DNA of 64,000 bases from Przewalskia tangutica. Its lineage: Eukaryota; Streptophyta; Magnoliopsida; Solanales; Solanaceae. Positions within the stretch are counted from its first letter, which is position 1. Each line of letters starts with the position of its first letter. Of this stretch, positions 32,904 through 43,929 are shown in pieces. The translations under genes were made by a program, and so were the position numbers. The notes beneath the pieces were generated by a model. The model had not been told where the DNA came from and ran no database searches. It saw only the letters and a program-made list of their open reading frames with translations. The DNA lies in NCBI GenBank assembly GCA_029844215.1, contig CM056732.1, positions 53,615,007 through 53,679,006 of the forward strand, read 5' to 3'.

Positions 32904-34140
32904 ATGCCTCGCAAGGCAACCGGGCCCGGAAGGGCAAGCGTAACGAGGCTGCTAGTAGGACACGAGAGGGCCACGAGGCGAGGCCCGATCTATACTCGGC
33001 GATACCTCGGCGGCGAGTTCCACGACGCCGCCGGACCAGCGAGTTTAGAGCGCGGCGATGGTGATGAGACCACGATACTGCGCCTCGGTCCACGGCTGGA
33101 AGCAGAGGAGATGGAATTCTGAGAGAGATGGCGATTCTTGCTTGAGATTGTGGCGAACGTGAGGATAAATTTGGATCACGGCGATTCAGCTCAGCGATGC
33201 GTGGTTCACCCGAGGTCGGATAGTTTGAGGCTACGGGATTTTACGAGTTGTAGCCGCGAGTTCTATGGGTCGAGGTCCGAGGATGATCCGCGAGAGTTCA
33301 TCAAGCGATTCTGACGGATCGTGAGAGTGATCAAGGCTTGGAGACCTAGTCCGTGATCTTGGTTCGCATCGGCTGCGTGATCTGCGATCGATTGGTTTGA
33401 TTCGTGGGAGATATCCGGGAGAGCATGCGCCTCGGAAGATGGGCGAGTTCTGCGAGGCATTTCTCACTCACTTCTTGCCTCGCGCATGAGAGCGCGGGCG
33501 ACAAGTTTTGATCTTTGAGGCAGAGGCGCGCGATTAGGGAGTACAACGTTGAGTTCGGTCGTTGGCTCGATATGTCCCTGCGCTAATGCGATATGGAGGA
33601 CCGGGTGCACCGCTACGTCACCGGGCTAGATGATTATATGGCAGAGTCTTGCGCGGGTGTAGCTCTCCAGCCGGGCATGGACATTGCCCGCATGCAGGCT
33701 CATGCGCTTGGATGCGAGGCGTAAGGCGGAGTTGTGACAGCGGCGAGAAAAAGGCCGGGGCGGCGTGGTCTTTTGGTAGCTCATAGCCGGTGGGCGGCCT
33801 CAGCAGCGATCTAGATTTGCACCCCGGCTCGAGCACTCCTACCACCGTCTTGAGGCGGACCGGGGCCCGGGACTTGGACGTCGAGTAGCGAGTGCTAACG
33901 TCGGGACCACCCGCCGGTGTGGCGTCGGTAGATCCCATTCTGAAATTGTGTGCTGCTACGGGAGTTTGTTTCACTTGCGGCCAGCAGGGTCACTGCGGCG
34001 TCAGACCGAGGCGCGCAGATGGTAGGGTCGACTACGGGTGCATTCACCGGTCTTCATCTCCTGATTACTCGCCCGGGCGGTACTCATGGGCCAGCAGTCG
34101 CGGCGGAAGGTCATGGCGGGTCCCGATTCTAGCGGTCCTC
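32904..34140 (+). pseudogene. gag of element F
   Basis: ATG at 32904 starts a Lys/Arg-rich N-terminus (MPRKATGPGR). The retrotransposon gag core is legible at 33219-33345: DSLRLRDF, FYGSRSEDDP, REFIKRF, a stop, then VRVIKAW. A zinc knuckle begins at 33967 with CFTCGQQGH; the last Cys is lost to a frame change. Gag would coat and package the RNA. The start was chosen because it is conserved in B, C, D, E, H and I. Several frames are needed to read it through. Confidence 0.8.
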
Positions 34141-34440
34141 GAGCGCATTTATGCCTTGTCGGCCGGCGAGACGGGGCGTCGCGATGTAAATCGCAGTACT
34201 TTATCGATTTCATGTTGTAGCGTGTATGCCTTGATAGATCGGGTTCTACTCTGTCTATATATCTCCCCTTATTGCTAGTAGGATAGGGATAGAGCACGAG
34301 TCCATGACCGCTTCGAGGTAGCTACGCCAGTGGGTGATTCGGTGGTAGCTCGGCGGGTATATAGGGCTTGCTCGGTGTCTTTATGCAGTCGTCAGACCCT
34401 AGCCGACTTGATAGAGTTGGACATGACTGATTTCGATGTG
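34141..34440 (+). pseudogene. Aspartic protease region of element F
   Basis: The active-site strand reads ALID at 34228-34239, where retroelement proteases have an (I/L)-(V/I)-D-(S/T/P)-G sequence. A single C appears to be missing from the CCGG that encodes the next residues, which throws the frame from ..GSTLSYI-like to RVLLCLYI. The protease would mature the Gag-Pol polyprotein. The continuation RIGIE and a DMTDFDVI-like stretch (near 34422) lead into the linker. The identification is by position and motif. Confidence 0.6.
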
Positions 34441-35464
34441 ATCATGTGTATGGATTAGCTAGCTTCTTGCTACGCCAATGTAGACTGCAGGGAGAGAGTG
34501 GTACGGTTCGGTTTCTGAGGCCGGTTATTGAGTGGGAGGGGAACACTGTGTCGCCGAGGGGTAGGTTTATTTCCTACCTCAAGGCTAGGAAGATGGTGCA
34601 GAAGGGGTATATCTACCATCTCATTCGGGTGTTTGATCTCGAGGCTGCGGTACAGATCTTGATCGATTCAGTAGTCGAGAGAGTTCCCGGATGTGTTTCG
34701 GATGACCTCGAGTATCCTCCCGAGAGGAGATAGAGTTTTGTATGTCGATGTCTTTGCGGACACTCGGCCTATTTCCATTCCGCCATACGAGAATGGCACT
34801 GCCGAGTTGAGAGAGTTGAAGGACCAGGTGAGAGATTTCTTTGGAGAAGGGCTTCATCGAGCCTAGTGTTTCTCCAGGGAGCGCCGTATTGTTCGTGAAG
34901 AAGAAGGGCGGGGCCGCTGCGCGTGTGTGTTGATTACAGTCTTGAACTAGGTGACCATTAAGAACGAATACCCTTCCGTGATTGATGATTTGTTCGACCC
35001 GATTGCGAGTGCGAGATGTTTCTCGAGATTGATCTGCGATCGGGCTATCATCAGTGCGAGTTAGAGGCGGATGTCCACAGATCGCATTCGGACGTGCACG
35101 CACTATGAGTTGAGTTATGTCTTTCGGTTTGACCAATGCTCGTGATATTTATGGATTTGATGAACCGAGTGTTCAAGCCATTTTGGATCGTTTGTGATAG
35201 TATTCATTGATGACATCTTGGTTTATTCTCGCTCGAGCGGGAGCATGCGGAGCGTTGAGGGTATCTTTGAGAGTTCTTCAGACCAGATTATGCGCCAAGT
35301 TTTCCAAATGTGAGTTTTGGTTGACTTGGTGGCTTTTCTTGGGCACATTGTAGGGCGATGGTATTGGTGGATACGCCAAGATCGAAGCGATCGAGGACTT
35401 GGCCTGACCTACTTCTGCAAGCAGTGCGCGATTTTAAGGCCTTGCGAGTTACTATCGGAGGTTC
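34441..35464 (+). pseudogene. Reverse transcriptase of element F
   Basis: A linker frame at 34446-34733 (VIEWEGNTVSPRGRF, KGYIYHLIRV) leads to RT blocks DTRPISIPPY near 34759, AELRELKDQ, VKKK near 34900, SFGLTNA at 35120-35140 and the catalytic FIDD box at 35203-35214 followed by ILVYS. The FLGHI block follows near 35330. The RT copies the genomic RNA into cDNA using tRNA-Met. Both catalytic aspartates are present, but frames change at least five times. The FIDD form is usual for this clade. Confidence 0.85.
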
Positions 35465-35940
35465 GTGGAGAAGTTTGCTTCTATTTTGGCACCTTTGACC
35501 AAGATGACTCAGAAGGGAGCTAAGTTTCAGTGGACTGATGCTTGTGAGCAGGGTTTCCAGCTACTGAAGGAGAGGTTGACGACCGCCCAGATTCTTACTC
35601 TTCCGGAGGTCTCAGCGGCTATGTCGTGTATTGTGATGCGTCAGGCATCGGGCTTGGATGTGTGTTGATGCAGCAGGGTAAGGTTATAGCGTACACATCC
35701 CGACATCTTAAGAAGCATGAGAGGAACTACCCCGCCCATGATTTGTAGTTGGCAGCGGTGATTCACGCCTTGAAGATCTGGAGGCACTATTTTTATGGAG
35801 TTCAAGTGGATATTTACACAGACCACAAGAGCCTCCAGTATATCTTCGCCAGAGAGGTGAACTTACGGCGAGGCGGTGGTTAGAGTTACTCGAGGATTAT
35901 GATGTCGATATCTGTACCACCGGGGAAGGCCAATGTTGTG
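35465..35940 (+). pseudogene. RT connection and RNase H of element F
   Basis: An open frame from 35465 covers the connection (FASILAPLTKMTQKGAKFQW, LLKERLTTAQILTLPE). RNase H follows in another frame: YCDAS at 35629-35643 holds the first catalytic Asp, and YTDHKSLQ at about 35815-35838 holds a later Asp. Between them, in the same frame and 37 codons after the first Asp, a TAG at 35746-35748 stands where the family has its catalytic Glu (HDL-stop-LAA). RNase H would degrade the RNA strand. One base change (GAG to TAG) explains the stop. Confidence 0.85.
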
Positions 35941-36239
35941 GCGGATGCCCTAGTCGTAGGTCGATGGGAGTCTATCGAGGTGCGGCAGAAGAGGGCATGG
36001 TCCGCGAGTTGCATCAGTAGCGAGCCTTGAGTCCGATTGATTGATTACGATAGTAGTGGGGTTCGAGTTCGAGAGGTTGCGCGTCTTCCATCGTCGAGGA
36101 GGTGAAGAGGCGGATTTGAGGATCCGATTTGACACGCGGTGCGTGATACGGCTCTTCGTGAGGAAGGGTCCTTTTGAGGTAACACACGATGGGGTGCTAA
36201 GGTTCGAGGCGAGGTTGTGTGTTCCGGATATTGCGGGAC

Positions 36240-37270
36240 TTGGCGAGTTCTAGGGAAGCACGCGTAGCGGCGTTACTCTATCCATCCAGTCGACCAAGAT
36301 GTACCACGACCTCGGATCGTATTGGTGGGATGGCTTGAAGAGGGCGTTGCGAGTTTGTGGCTCGGTGCGTGTTGTCGGCGGTGAAGGTAGAGCATCGAGG
36401 CTGGTGGATTATTGCAGACGATAGAGATCCCGACCTGGAAGTGGGAGGTGATCAACATGGACTTTATCACAGTATTACCTCGCACTCAGAGGAAGCATGA
36501 TTCTATCTGGGTTATCGTCGACAGGCTGACGAAATCAGCCCACTTTCTTCTAGTCAGGATGACTTTTGGTAGAGGATTATGCGGACTTTACATCAGAGAT
36601 CGTCGATCGCATGGGGTCCTATTTCTATCATATCGCATGAGGAGCCGGTTTACGCTAAACGGAGGTCTTTCCGAAGGGTTTAGGGACGCAGTGAGCACAG
36701 TCTTGCATTCCATCCTCGACAGATGACAGCGAGGCGCACTATCCGGACTCTTGAGGATATGTTGCGAGCTGTGTTATTGACTTGAGGGTACTGGAAGGAT
36801 CATTTGCCTCTAGTTGAGTTTGCGTATAATAATAGCTACCACTCAAAGATTCGGATGGCGCCTTATGAGGCTTTGTATGGGAGGAAGTGCGGATCGCCGA
36901 TAGGCTGGTTTGATGTGGGCGAGAGTGCGATTAGTAGGACGGACACTGTTGTGAGCGATGGATAAGGTAAAGCTTATCGAGGCGATTCTTGCGACTCGAG
37001 TCGGCGAAGTCGTATGCAGATCATCGTCGTTGGCATCTGGAGTTTGAGGTTGATGATTGGGTTTTCCTGAAGGTGTCACCCATGAAGGGTGTGATGAGAT
37101 TTGGGAGGAAAGGGAAGCTCAGCCCAAGGTACATTGGGCCTTATCAGTTGTCGCGAGGTAGGCAAGGTTGCTATGAGTTGGATCTGCCGTCCGTCTGGAA
37201 GCGGTCATCCGGTTTCATGTTTTATCTTGAGAAGATGTATCGGGGATCCATCTCAAGTACACCCGATTGA
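36240..37270 (+). pseudogene. Integrase of element F
   Basis: Pieces of the zinc-binding region (KMYHDL, YWWDGLKR near 36297-36345) precede the core. The open frame at 36412-36726 contains IPTWKWEVINMDFI, with the first catalytic Asp at 36460-36462, then RTQRKHDSIWVIVDRLTKSA. The second Asp block is frameshifted. The Glu of the triad is probably the GAG at 36731-36733, followed by IRTLEDML. FAYNNSYHSKIRM, PYEALYGRKCGSP and the GPY/F domain (RYIGPY near 37125) follow in an open frame from 36989. It would insert cDNA with 5-bp target duplication, as seen at four sites here. Confidence 0.85.
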
Positions 37271-37274
37271 CGAT

Positions 37275-37616
37275 GTCCAGGTGACCGAGGGGTTATCGTA
37301 TGAGGAGATTCCTATTGCGATACTCGATCGTCAGATTAGGAGGTTGCGGACGAAGGATGTGGCTTCCGTCAAGGTCTTATGGTGGAACGAGAACAGGGAA
37401 GAGATGACGTGGGAAGCAGAGGAGGACATGAGGCAGAGGTATCCTCACTTATTCCCCACACCTCCAGGTAACTCACTTTCCTACTTGTTGATTAAATTGA
37501 CTTATATGTTTAAGTATTGTTTTGTGGCCATGTGTGGCATTTGCAAACTGTTTAAGTTAGGAGGAACTTTATCGTTATCTGTCGTAGGAAGGAACATTCG
37601 GGACGAATGTTTCTAA
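37275..37616 (+). CDS. Integrase C-terminal chromodomain of element F
   Basis: One open frame reads the chromodomain at 37275-37454 (VTEGLSYEEIPIAILDRQIR, VASVKVLWW, WEAEEDMRQRYPHLF). It then runs through a Cys-rich tail (FVAMCGICKLFKL) to TAA at 37614. The domain is fused to integrase in chromoviruses and is thought to direct insertion into marked heterochromatin. It has the compact form typical of Tekay/Del. The frame extends upstream to 37101 only because of a shift. The stop codon overlaps the pre-PPT hairpin. Confidence 0.85.
   Translation, partial: VQVTEGLSYEEIPIAILDRQIRRLRTKDVASVKVLWWNENREEMTWEAEEDMRQRYPHLFPTPPGNSLSYLLIKLTYMFKYCFVAMCGICKLFKLGGTLSLSVVGRNIRDECF
37593..37611 (+). other. 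Pre-PPT hairpin, element F
   Basis: AACATTCG/CGAATGTT arms around GGA, within the last codons of pol and directly before the PPT. Confidence 0.6.
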
Positions 37617-37627
37617 GGAGGGGAGAA
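37615..37627 (+). other. Polypurine tract of element F
   Basis: AAGGAGGGGAGAA abuts the 3' LTR and overlaps the end of the pol stop codon. Confidence 0.85.
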
Positions 37628-38978
37628 TGTTATACCCCGTATTTCAGTAATATGCGTGAGGCGTGCGTCAAAAGTTTAAGCCTTAATTAGGCATTAGGGA
37701 CGAAATTGTGCACAACTAACGAAAAGAATTGTTTTTCGACGAAAAGTTTTCCGAACCTTGCGAAGGGAAAATTACGGTTGCGACATTTATAATTTTTGCG
37801 GATTTTTCCGAGAGATGAAATATTTTGGACCAACGAGAGGGCGACATGTGTCACCCTCAAGTTGGCGGATTGAGGGCGATTTCTTGCACGTTTTGTCAAG
37901 AAAAGACCTTAAACATTAGTCGAGGTTAGGTAGGATATTTTGTGATATTTGTGGAGTAGATGGATAAGGTTACACTTGCCCAAATCTACACCTCCACTTG
38001 CCTCCACTTGCCTTAATCTTGGCCTTGGTAGTCCTATAAATACCCCTTAGTGCAAGAATTCTTCATCCACAAAACATTTTCCAAGTCTCAAAACTCCTCT
38101 CTCCCTTGTGAGCTTTTCGTCCAAGCTCTCCCTTCCTTGTGTTCTGGCCAGAAAAATACCCACTCCCTTGGTAGAAAAATCTCTCCAAAGTATTGTTACT
38201 ATTCCCAAATACCTTAGCCAATCCCTTGTAGTATTTCCTAAGTCACCTATACTAAAAGCCGGAAATACTACCTTATATCCATTAGTCACTAAACGAAACC
38301 CTAAGAGAAACTTCATAGTTGGTTGAAGTAGTAAGAAGAAGTTGTGTAGAAACTTATTAGGGTTTCTTGGAGCGGATTGGAGCGTACAGATTAGGAGCTA
38401 AACCTTGCTCAGGATCGACTTATATCTTGGATAATTTTGGGCTTATCGAGGTAAATAATCTTATCCTTCTATTGTAATTGGAGATTACATCGTAGTAGTA
38501 TAGAAATAAGTATAAGATACATGAAGGATATTGAAGAATAGAATTGGTCAAATCACATCGTAAGAATATAAAGAAGAATTGAAACTGTACTTACATAGGA
38601 TTGTATTTCAGTAGACTTGAGTAGTTTGACTGGGTGGAAATCTTGATTTTCCGTAGAATAGAGAACCTCTGCTTAGAACTTTCTCTGAGTAGTCTAGACG
38701 TTGATAGACGTATTTGACTATTATAGGTTGATACTCTGCGCGACATATTCGACTTGGCGGTGGATTTCGCGAGGAGGTATGTGATTCTTCCTATCCTCTT
38801 GAGCATGATATTTTAAAATATATATATATAAACGGTAGACGTACGTGTGTTAACTGAACATGGTTTTACTTGACGTCTTTTGACTTGAGTCTAAATAATA
38901 AAGAATCTTGAAGTATTTCAAAAGAATTATGAATCATTTTTGAAAGAAGAGTAATACATGGTTTTTTTTTACAAAAAG

Positions 38979-39026
38979 CTTAAGAGTTATACTAGCTTTA
39001 TGGGAAGTTAGGTATAACGACTTAAG
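38979..39026 (+). other. Conserved leader hairpin, F 3' LTR
   Basis: Same as 31620-31667. Confidence 0.7.
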
Positions 39027-39254
39027 AAAGATAAAAGGAACGGTTTACTTATGTGTTTATGAAAGACTTGTATTGATTTCTGGAAAGTATAGTAAGATGG
39101 TTTGATGAGTAGACATATTATGATGCTATGTGTGTTAGTGTCTTGTAAACGTTTGTATAAAGAGGTTATTCTTATTTTGCTTATGTTGTTTAACGATAAG
39201 CCGTTATGTTAGTATTATACCACTCGCTCTTGACATGATATAAGGGGTTAAGCT

Positions 39255-39455
39255 GCCCCCGTCACGAGGATGCCTCATGCGGGTCGGGGACCTATGCGAG
39301 CTACGAGAGTTCGTGTTAGTGTCGGAATACCTCATGCGGTCTATGTGGGCCATGCGGACTACGAGTCGGGGCGATGCCGAGGAGTAGCTACCCTCGATGC
39401 GGGGAATACCTCATGCGGGCCTAGGTGGCCTATGCGGACTACGGGAGTCCAGGAT
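39255..39455 (+). repeat. Degenerate direct repeats, F 3' LTR
   Basis: Blocks of the GAATACCTCATGCGG type near 39325 and 39402, with a related GATGCCTCATGCGG near 39267. Confidence 0.7.
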
Positions 39456-40067
39456 TAGGCATGCATAATGATACTATGGGCGATTGGCCTTGCTTGATCA
39501 TTCGCGGCCTAGAAAAGACACGTTCTGATTTACCTATTATTGCTCTTGTTTGTGATGTGGCACTATGTGCGGTTACATTAGTTGTTTAGTACTATTTGTA
39601 GAATTGGTTTTAAAATGATATGATTTCATTTAAAGTACTTTCTGATTTCACATACTTGGTACTGTTATCGACTCTCTGGGGCCGCGTTCATGCCGCGGTA
39701 AGGGAAGCAGTGCTAGATCCGTATCCTTAGGATCTTTACTTTGGTGTCGTGAGCTCATCTTCCCGAGGCTCGACTTTTGGGTATGATCTCCCGTTGTTGT
39801 AGATAGTTTTGTACATTCAGGTATGGCGGGGCCACTCGCCATAGTTGTTATCTTCCCAGAGGTGCGTAGTCCTATTATGCAGGTTGGGATGTAATCGCGG
39901 ACTTTGGTTTATATATGTATGCGAAAGGCGACTTTTCTCGTATAAAGCGTGTCTCATTCTACACTTGTTTCATGTCTTGTTTTTATATTCCGCTGATTAC
40001 TCTGATGTATGCCTACTTGGGTGCCCGGGTAAGGCACCAGTCACGAGCCCCGGAACGGGTCGTAACA

Positions 40068-40217
40068 AAACTATCCTGGGGCTAGCGGCGTCGCAGAACT
40101 CCGCGAATGAAGCACTATCTCAGGTAATGACTGGGCCTGTGCCCTCGTAACCCTCTGTATTCTACTCGCATCTCCTCTCGCGCTTTGCCTTACGGGCTCT
40201 GGTTGCCTTGCGTGGCA
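40068..40217 (-). pseudogene. gag of element E, N-terminal part
   Basis: The start codon is at 40217-40215 on the minus strand. It continues in the segment ending at 30247 once F is removed. It is homologous to the I gag start (57365) and broken by indels. Confidence 0.7.
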
Positions 40218-40325
40218 TAACTAGTACATACGAATACGCTGTAGGAGTCCAACTTATAACACGACTCTAAGGCACGATCTCGAGTTAGAAGAATGGAAAC
40301 TAATCCTAAATATCCTGCAGCTCAC

Positions 40326-40356
40326 GATTATAGGTGTAGTGCGCACGCCGATAATC
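40326..40356 (-). other. Dimer-type leader hairpin, element E
   Basis: GATTAT/ATAATC arms. The apical sequence reads GTGCGCAC, which differs from other copies but is still fully self-complementary. Confidence 0.6.
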
Positions 40357-40400
40357 AAGACTCTACTAGATGCAGTCTGTAGACACTTTCAGGATTAATC

Positions 40401-40411
40401 GCTCGATACCA
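40401..40411 (-). other. PBS of element E
   Basis: TGGTATCGAGC on the minus strand, four bases from the LTR at 40416. Confidence 0.85.
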
Positions 40412-41029
40412 CTTTTGTCACGACCGACCGGGCGTGTTCGTGCCTACCCGGGCACCTGGTGATCTGACATCAGAGAAAATCAGCGGAAATAAAAACTTAC
40501 ACATGAAACACGATATACAATAAGAAAAATAGGCTAACCAAAACGGTCACCTTCTGCATATATATAAAAATGATTAAACTGAACAGTTACATCCCTTTTA
40601 CAAACCACCCACAACGATACTCTGCACCTCTAAGAATGTAACCACAACTACGACGGGACGGGGGCCGCCATACCACGAATGTAAGTACTCTGGCGACGGG
40701 GACTATACTAAAAGATAAGCCTCGGATAGCGGAGCTTAAAACGCTGTGATCCATGGCGAGGATCAACAATTGGTGTACCTCTACCGCGGCATGACGCGGC
40801 CCCGAAGGAGGTCAATACAGTACAGTATGTGAAGCGTAAATCAAATAAAATCATAACATTTTAAAACCGGTTCACAAATACGTCGAACAACTAATTTTTA
40901 ACCGCGCATAGTGCCGGCATAAACAAGAGCAAAATAGATATAACGTGAATCGGTCTTTTCTAGGCCGCTAATGATCGAAGCAAGGCCAATCGCCCGTAGT
41001 ATCATTATGCGAGCCTAATCCTCGAACTC

Positions 41030-41245
41030 CGCGATCCGTATAGACCACCTAGGTCCGCGTGAGATATTCCGTCGGGGTAGCTAACCCGGCATCAACTCGA
41101 CTCCGCGGTCGCATAGTCACTGGACGCGTAGGTATTCCTCGTATCGGCGTAGACACGAGTGATCATCCTGGAACTCCGCGACTCGCGTAGGTCCATGGAC
41201 CGCGTAGGTATTCCTCGCATCGGGGGCGGCTAACCCTCGGCATAA
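41030..41245 (-). repeat. Degenerate direct repeats, E/G LTR
   Basis: Repeats of the GCGTAGGTATTCCTCG type; one includes palindrome GGTCCATGGACC near 41190. Confidence 0.65.
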
Positions 41246-41848
41246 CAAGTCAGGGGGGTAAGTGATATAATACCAGTATAACTGCTTATCGTTAAACAAC
41301 ATAAGCACAACAAGAAAACCCCCTTACACAAACGTAATAAGACACTAACACACGTAGCATCATAACATGTTTACTTATCAAACCAACAAGAAAGTATTAC
41401 AAGGCTATCACAAGCCAACATAGTCAAGTTACTCACACAAAAGTCACACGATACCCGTAGTATCAAAATAGAGTAACTATCTTTTAAGTAAACCAAAACA
41501 ATTTCCATACCTTCTTTTTAAACCAATCTTAAGACAAAAGCATGCCTTCGTTTTTAAACCATTTTAAGACAAAACCATGCCTTCCTTTAAAACAAAGACA
41601 CTTTTTCCTTTTTAAAGTCAAGTAGCAATATACTTTTTAAACCAAGTGTCTTACTTTTTTTAAAAACAAGTAACCTATACCTTTAAATCAAGTTACTTCT
41701 CCTTTCCCAAAATCAAGTTGTTTATAAGTCAAGTTTCAAAAATCAGTCTCTTAATCTTTAAATCATATCTTTTAAGGAAACCAACCTCCAACTTTTAAAA
41801 TGTCAAGTTATCATTTTAAATCCAATGATAAAACCATTCTTTTGTTTT

Positions 41849-41898
41849 CATAAAGTCGTTATAAATAACTTCCCATAAAGCTATTATAACACTTTATG
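41849..41898 (-). other. Conserved leader hairpin, E/G LTR
   Basis: CATAAAG/CTTTATG and GTTATAA/TTATAAC arms around the conserved loop. Confidence 0.7.
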
Positions 41899-42997
41899 TT
41901 TTAAACCAACCAAGGACAACTATTTTCATTTTCGAAATCAAAATAACTTTATTCTTTAAAAGACCACACACCCATTACTCATGAATGAGGTTTTACAACT
42001 TTTTAACATAATTCAAGTCCTTAATATTTCATAACAAGTCACTTAACTTTGGAATCAGGTCAAGGACACAAAAGGAAAATCAAATTCCTTTAAACACACG
42101 TGCGTCTACCGCACTATATATATTTCACAACAATCATGCTAGAAAGGATAGGAAGAGGTTCACATACCTCGCGACGATTATCGACAATAAGCAAAATGCT
42201 CCAAAGTACTATAACCCTGCTAGCCTTTTCCACCCTTCAAGTAGAATACGCTACTAGTAGTACTTCAACCTATAATGGCCATAAAACGTTTATTAACTTC
42301 TAGATCCGCCGTAGAATATTTCTAAGTACAAGGTTCCATATTCTACGGAAAATTCGCGGCACCTCCCACGAAACCACATAAATAACCTCCACTATCAAGG
42401 CCCGCTACCAAGCCAACCACTCAGAGGGGATTACACGTCTAACCGGACGTGTACAATTCTGCCCCACAATAATACTACAAGTCTACTGTAAATACAGTCC
42501 AATGTAAATACAGTTCAATTCTTATCAATATTCATTCTATATATAGTATACTCAACTATACATTACTACAACATGTAATCTAAAATTACAATAGGGGGAT
42601 AAAGATCATTACCTCGATAAGCCCAAAATTATCCAAGTTTTAGAAGTCGATCCTGAGCAACGTTTAGCTCCTATTCTGCACGCTCCAAACCGCTCCAAGC
42701 AACCCTTAGAAGTTTCTAACAACTTCTTCTAAACACTTCAACCAACTATGAAGATTTTCCTAGGGTTTCACTTTGTGACTATTGGAATAAAGTAGTGTTT
42801 TCGGGCTCTTAGTATAAAGATAACTTTGAAATACTGCAAGGGATTTTTGGCTAAGGTATATGGGATTTTAACAACACTTGAAGAATTCTACTCAAGGTGG
42901 GGGGGTGTGTTTGGACGAGAACACCTAAGGAGGAAGGAAGAATTTTGCCTTGGAATTTCTCTAAGTGTGGATGAATAAAGTCTTGAAAACAAGGGGT

Positions 42998-43005
42998 TAT
43001 TTATA
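42998..43005 (-). promoter_or_regulatory. TATA box, E/G LTR
   Basis: TATAAATA on the minus strand. Confidence 0.6.
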
Positions 43006-43099
43006 GAGAAATCAAGGGCCAAGATCTAGGAAAGTGTGTGGTGTAAATTGGGGACATGTGGATGTGGATTCTACCAACCACATGTCCACCACAAAATTG

Positions 43100-43123
43100 G
43101 GACAAGTGGCTAGCCACTTGTCC
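43100..43123. promoter_or_regulatory. Long perfect palindrome in U3, E/G LTR
   Basis: A 24-bp perfect palindrome with core ACAAGTGGCTAGCCACTTGT. Relative to D and I, both arms carry matching T/A changes, so symmetry is kept. Confidence 0.6.
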
Positions 43124-43929
43124 ACTAAAAACGTCCAAGGCAACATGTCCTCTAGCCATTCGGCCAACATGGCCACATGGGGGTGACACGTGTCGCCCAC
43201 TGCTAAATCAAAATATTTCATCTTCCAAAATAAATATCCGTAATAAATCTCGAAAAATAAAGTGGGCCTACAACCCGTAAATTCCTCAGTGGGCCCATGA
43301 CATTCGGAAAATAAAATTCCATAATTCTTAAAAATTCTTAAAGTCTTAAATACCAAAGTTGAGAATCCAATTCTCAATAAAAAAACCTTTTTCCTTCGTA
43401 AAATCCGGAAACTTTTCCGTCGAAAAAATCACATCTTTCTTCCTTTCCAATATTTATGTCGTATTCTCGTACGTACGTCCTCACATACATACTATGGAAC
43501 TACGGGGTGTAACATTCTTCCCCCCTTAGAAACATTCGTCCCGAATGTTCCTCCTAAGTCTCCAAACATACCTGCCGGTATAGTCTTCCCTACTATACTT
43601 ATGAAACCAATTATGCCACACATGGCCATAATACAACATACACGCAAAAATTCACATCCAAGCCAACGAAGAATCATCTCTAAGCGTATAACAATACCAT
43701 TAGCTCCACCCATGGTCCAAAGGATACTTTCTTCACATCTTTACTTATAAAAAGGACACTTCCATCTTCTTAACACATCTACGCATCTTTTCTTACTCGT
43801 CGTACCCTCCTCGTACACTCGAACTCTTCCTAATATACTTACCACATTTCTGTCATTGCTTCAGTTTCCAAAATCTCGGGGTTACTATCTCCAACTTGGT
43901 CATCATTAACTGGGAACACTCTGGATGGA

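Larger units (their letters stand above)
30248..40067 (+). mobile_element. Element F, full-length Tekay/Del-type chromovirus
   Basis: The 9820-bp element has LTRs 30248-32697 (2450 bp) and 37628-40067 (2440 bp) and a 4930-bp interior in the order PBS, gag, PR, RT, RNase H, IN, chromodomain, PPT. It is flanked by AAACT in the gag of E. It is the only pol-bearing copy and the candidate source type for enzymes that moved A, B, D, G, H and I. Reading frames are interrupted, but many breaks are at CHG sites where base calls look unreliable, so its true coding state is uncertain. Confidence 0.95.
37628..40067 (+). repeat. 3' LTR of element F
   Basis: 2440 bp, near-identical to the 5' LTR. It has TATA (38035-38042), hairpin (38979-39026) and a repeat region (about 39255-39455). 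It ends GTCGTAACA, with one change from GTGACA, then AAACT. Confidence 0.95.
29100..43514 (-). mobile_element. Element E, family Y 5' half, split by F
   Basis: On the minus strand: LTR 40416-43514, PBS 40401-40411, leader, gag start at 40217, gag continuing to 40068, then (after F) 30247 down to 29100. The rest of E lies beyond the C insertion, left of the window. The LTR at 40416-43514 has a PBS on its left and a PPT on its right, so it serves both E and G. Confidence 0.85.
40416..43514 (-). repeat. LTR shared by elements E and G
   Basis: This 3099-bp LTR has E's PBS on its left and G's PPT on its right, the hallmark of an LTR-interior-LTR-interior tandem. The half near the PBS is family Y-like. 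The U3 and early leader resemble X and B (for example TATATATAGTATACTCAACT near 42540), so it looks mosaic. Hairpin 41849-41898, TATA 42998-43005, U3 palindrome 43100-43123 and GACACGTGTC 43185-43194 are present. Confidence 0.9.

Noticed and set aside
32760..33122. 120-codon open frame spanning the F leader and gag start
   Set aside because: Its N-terminal half is the leader hairpin region. The conserved gag start is the ATG at 32904, in a frame that happens to be joined.
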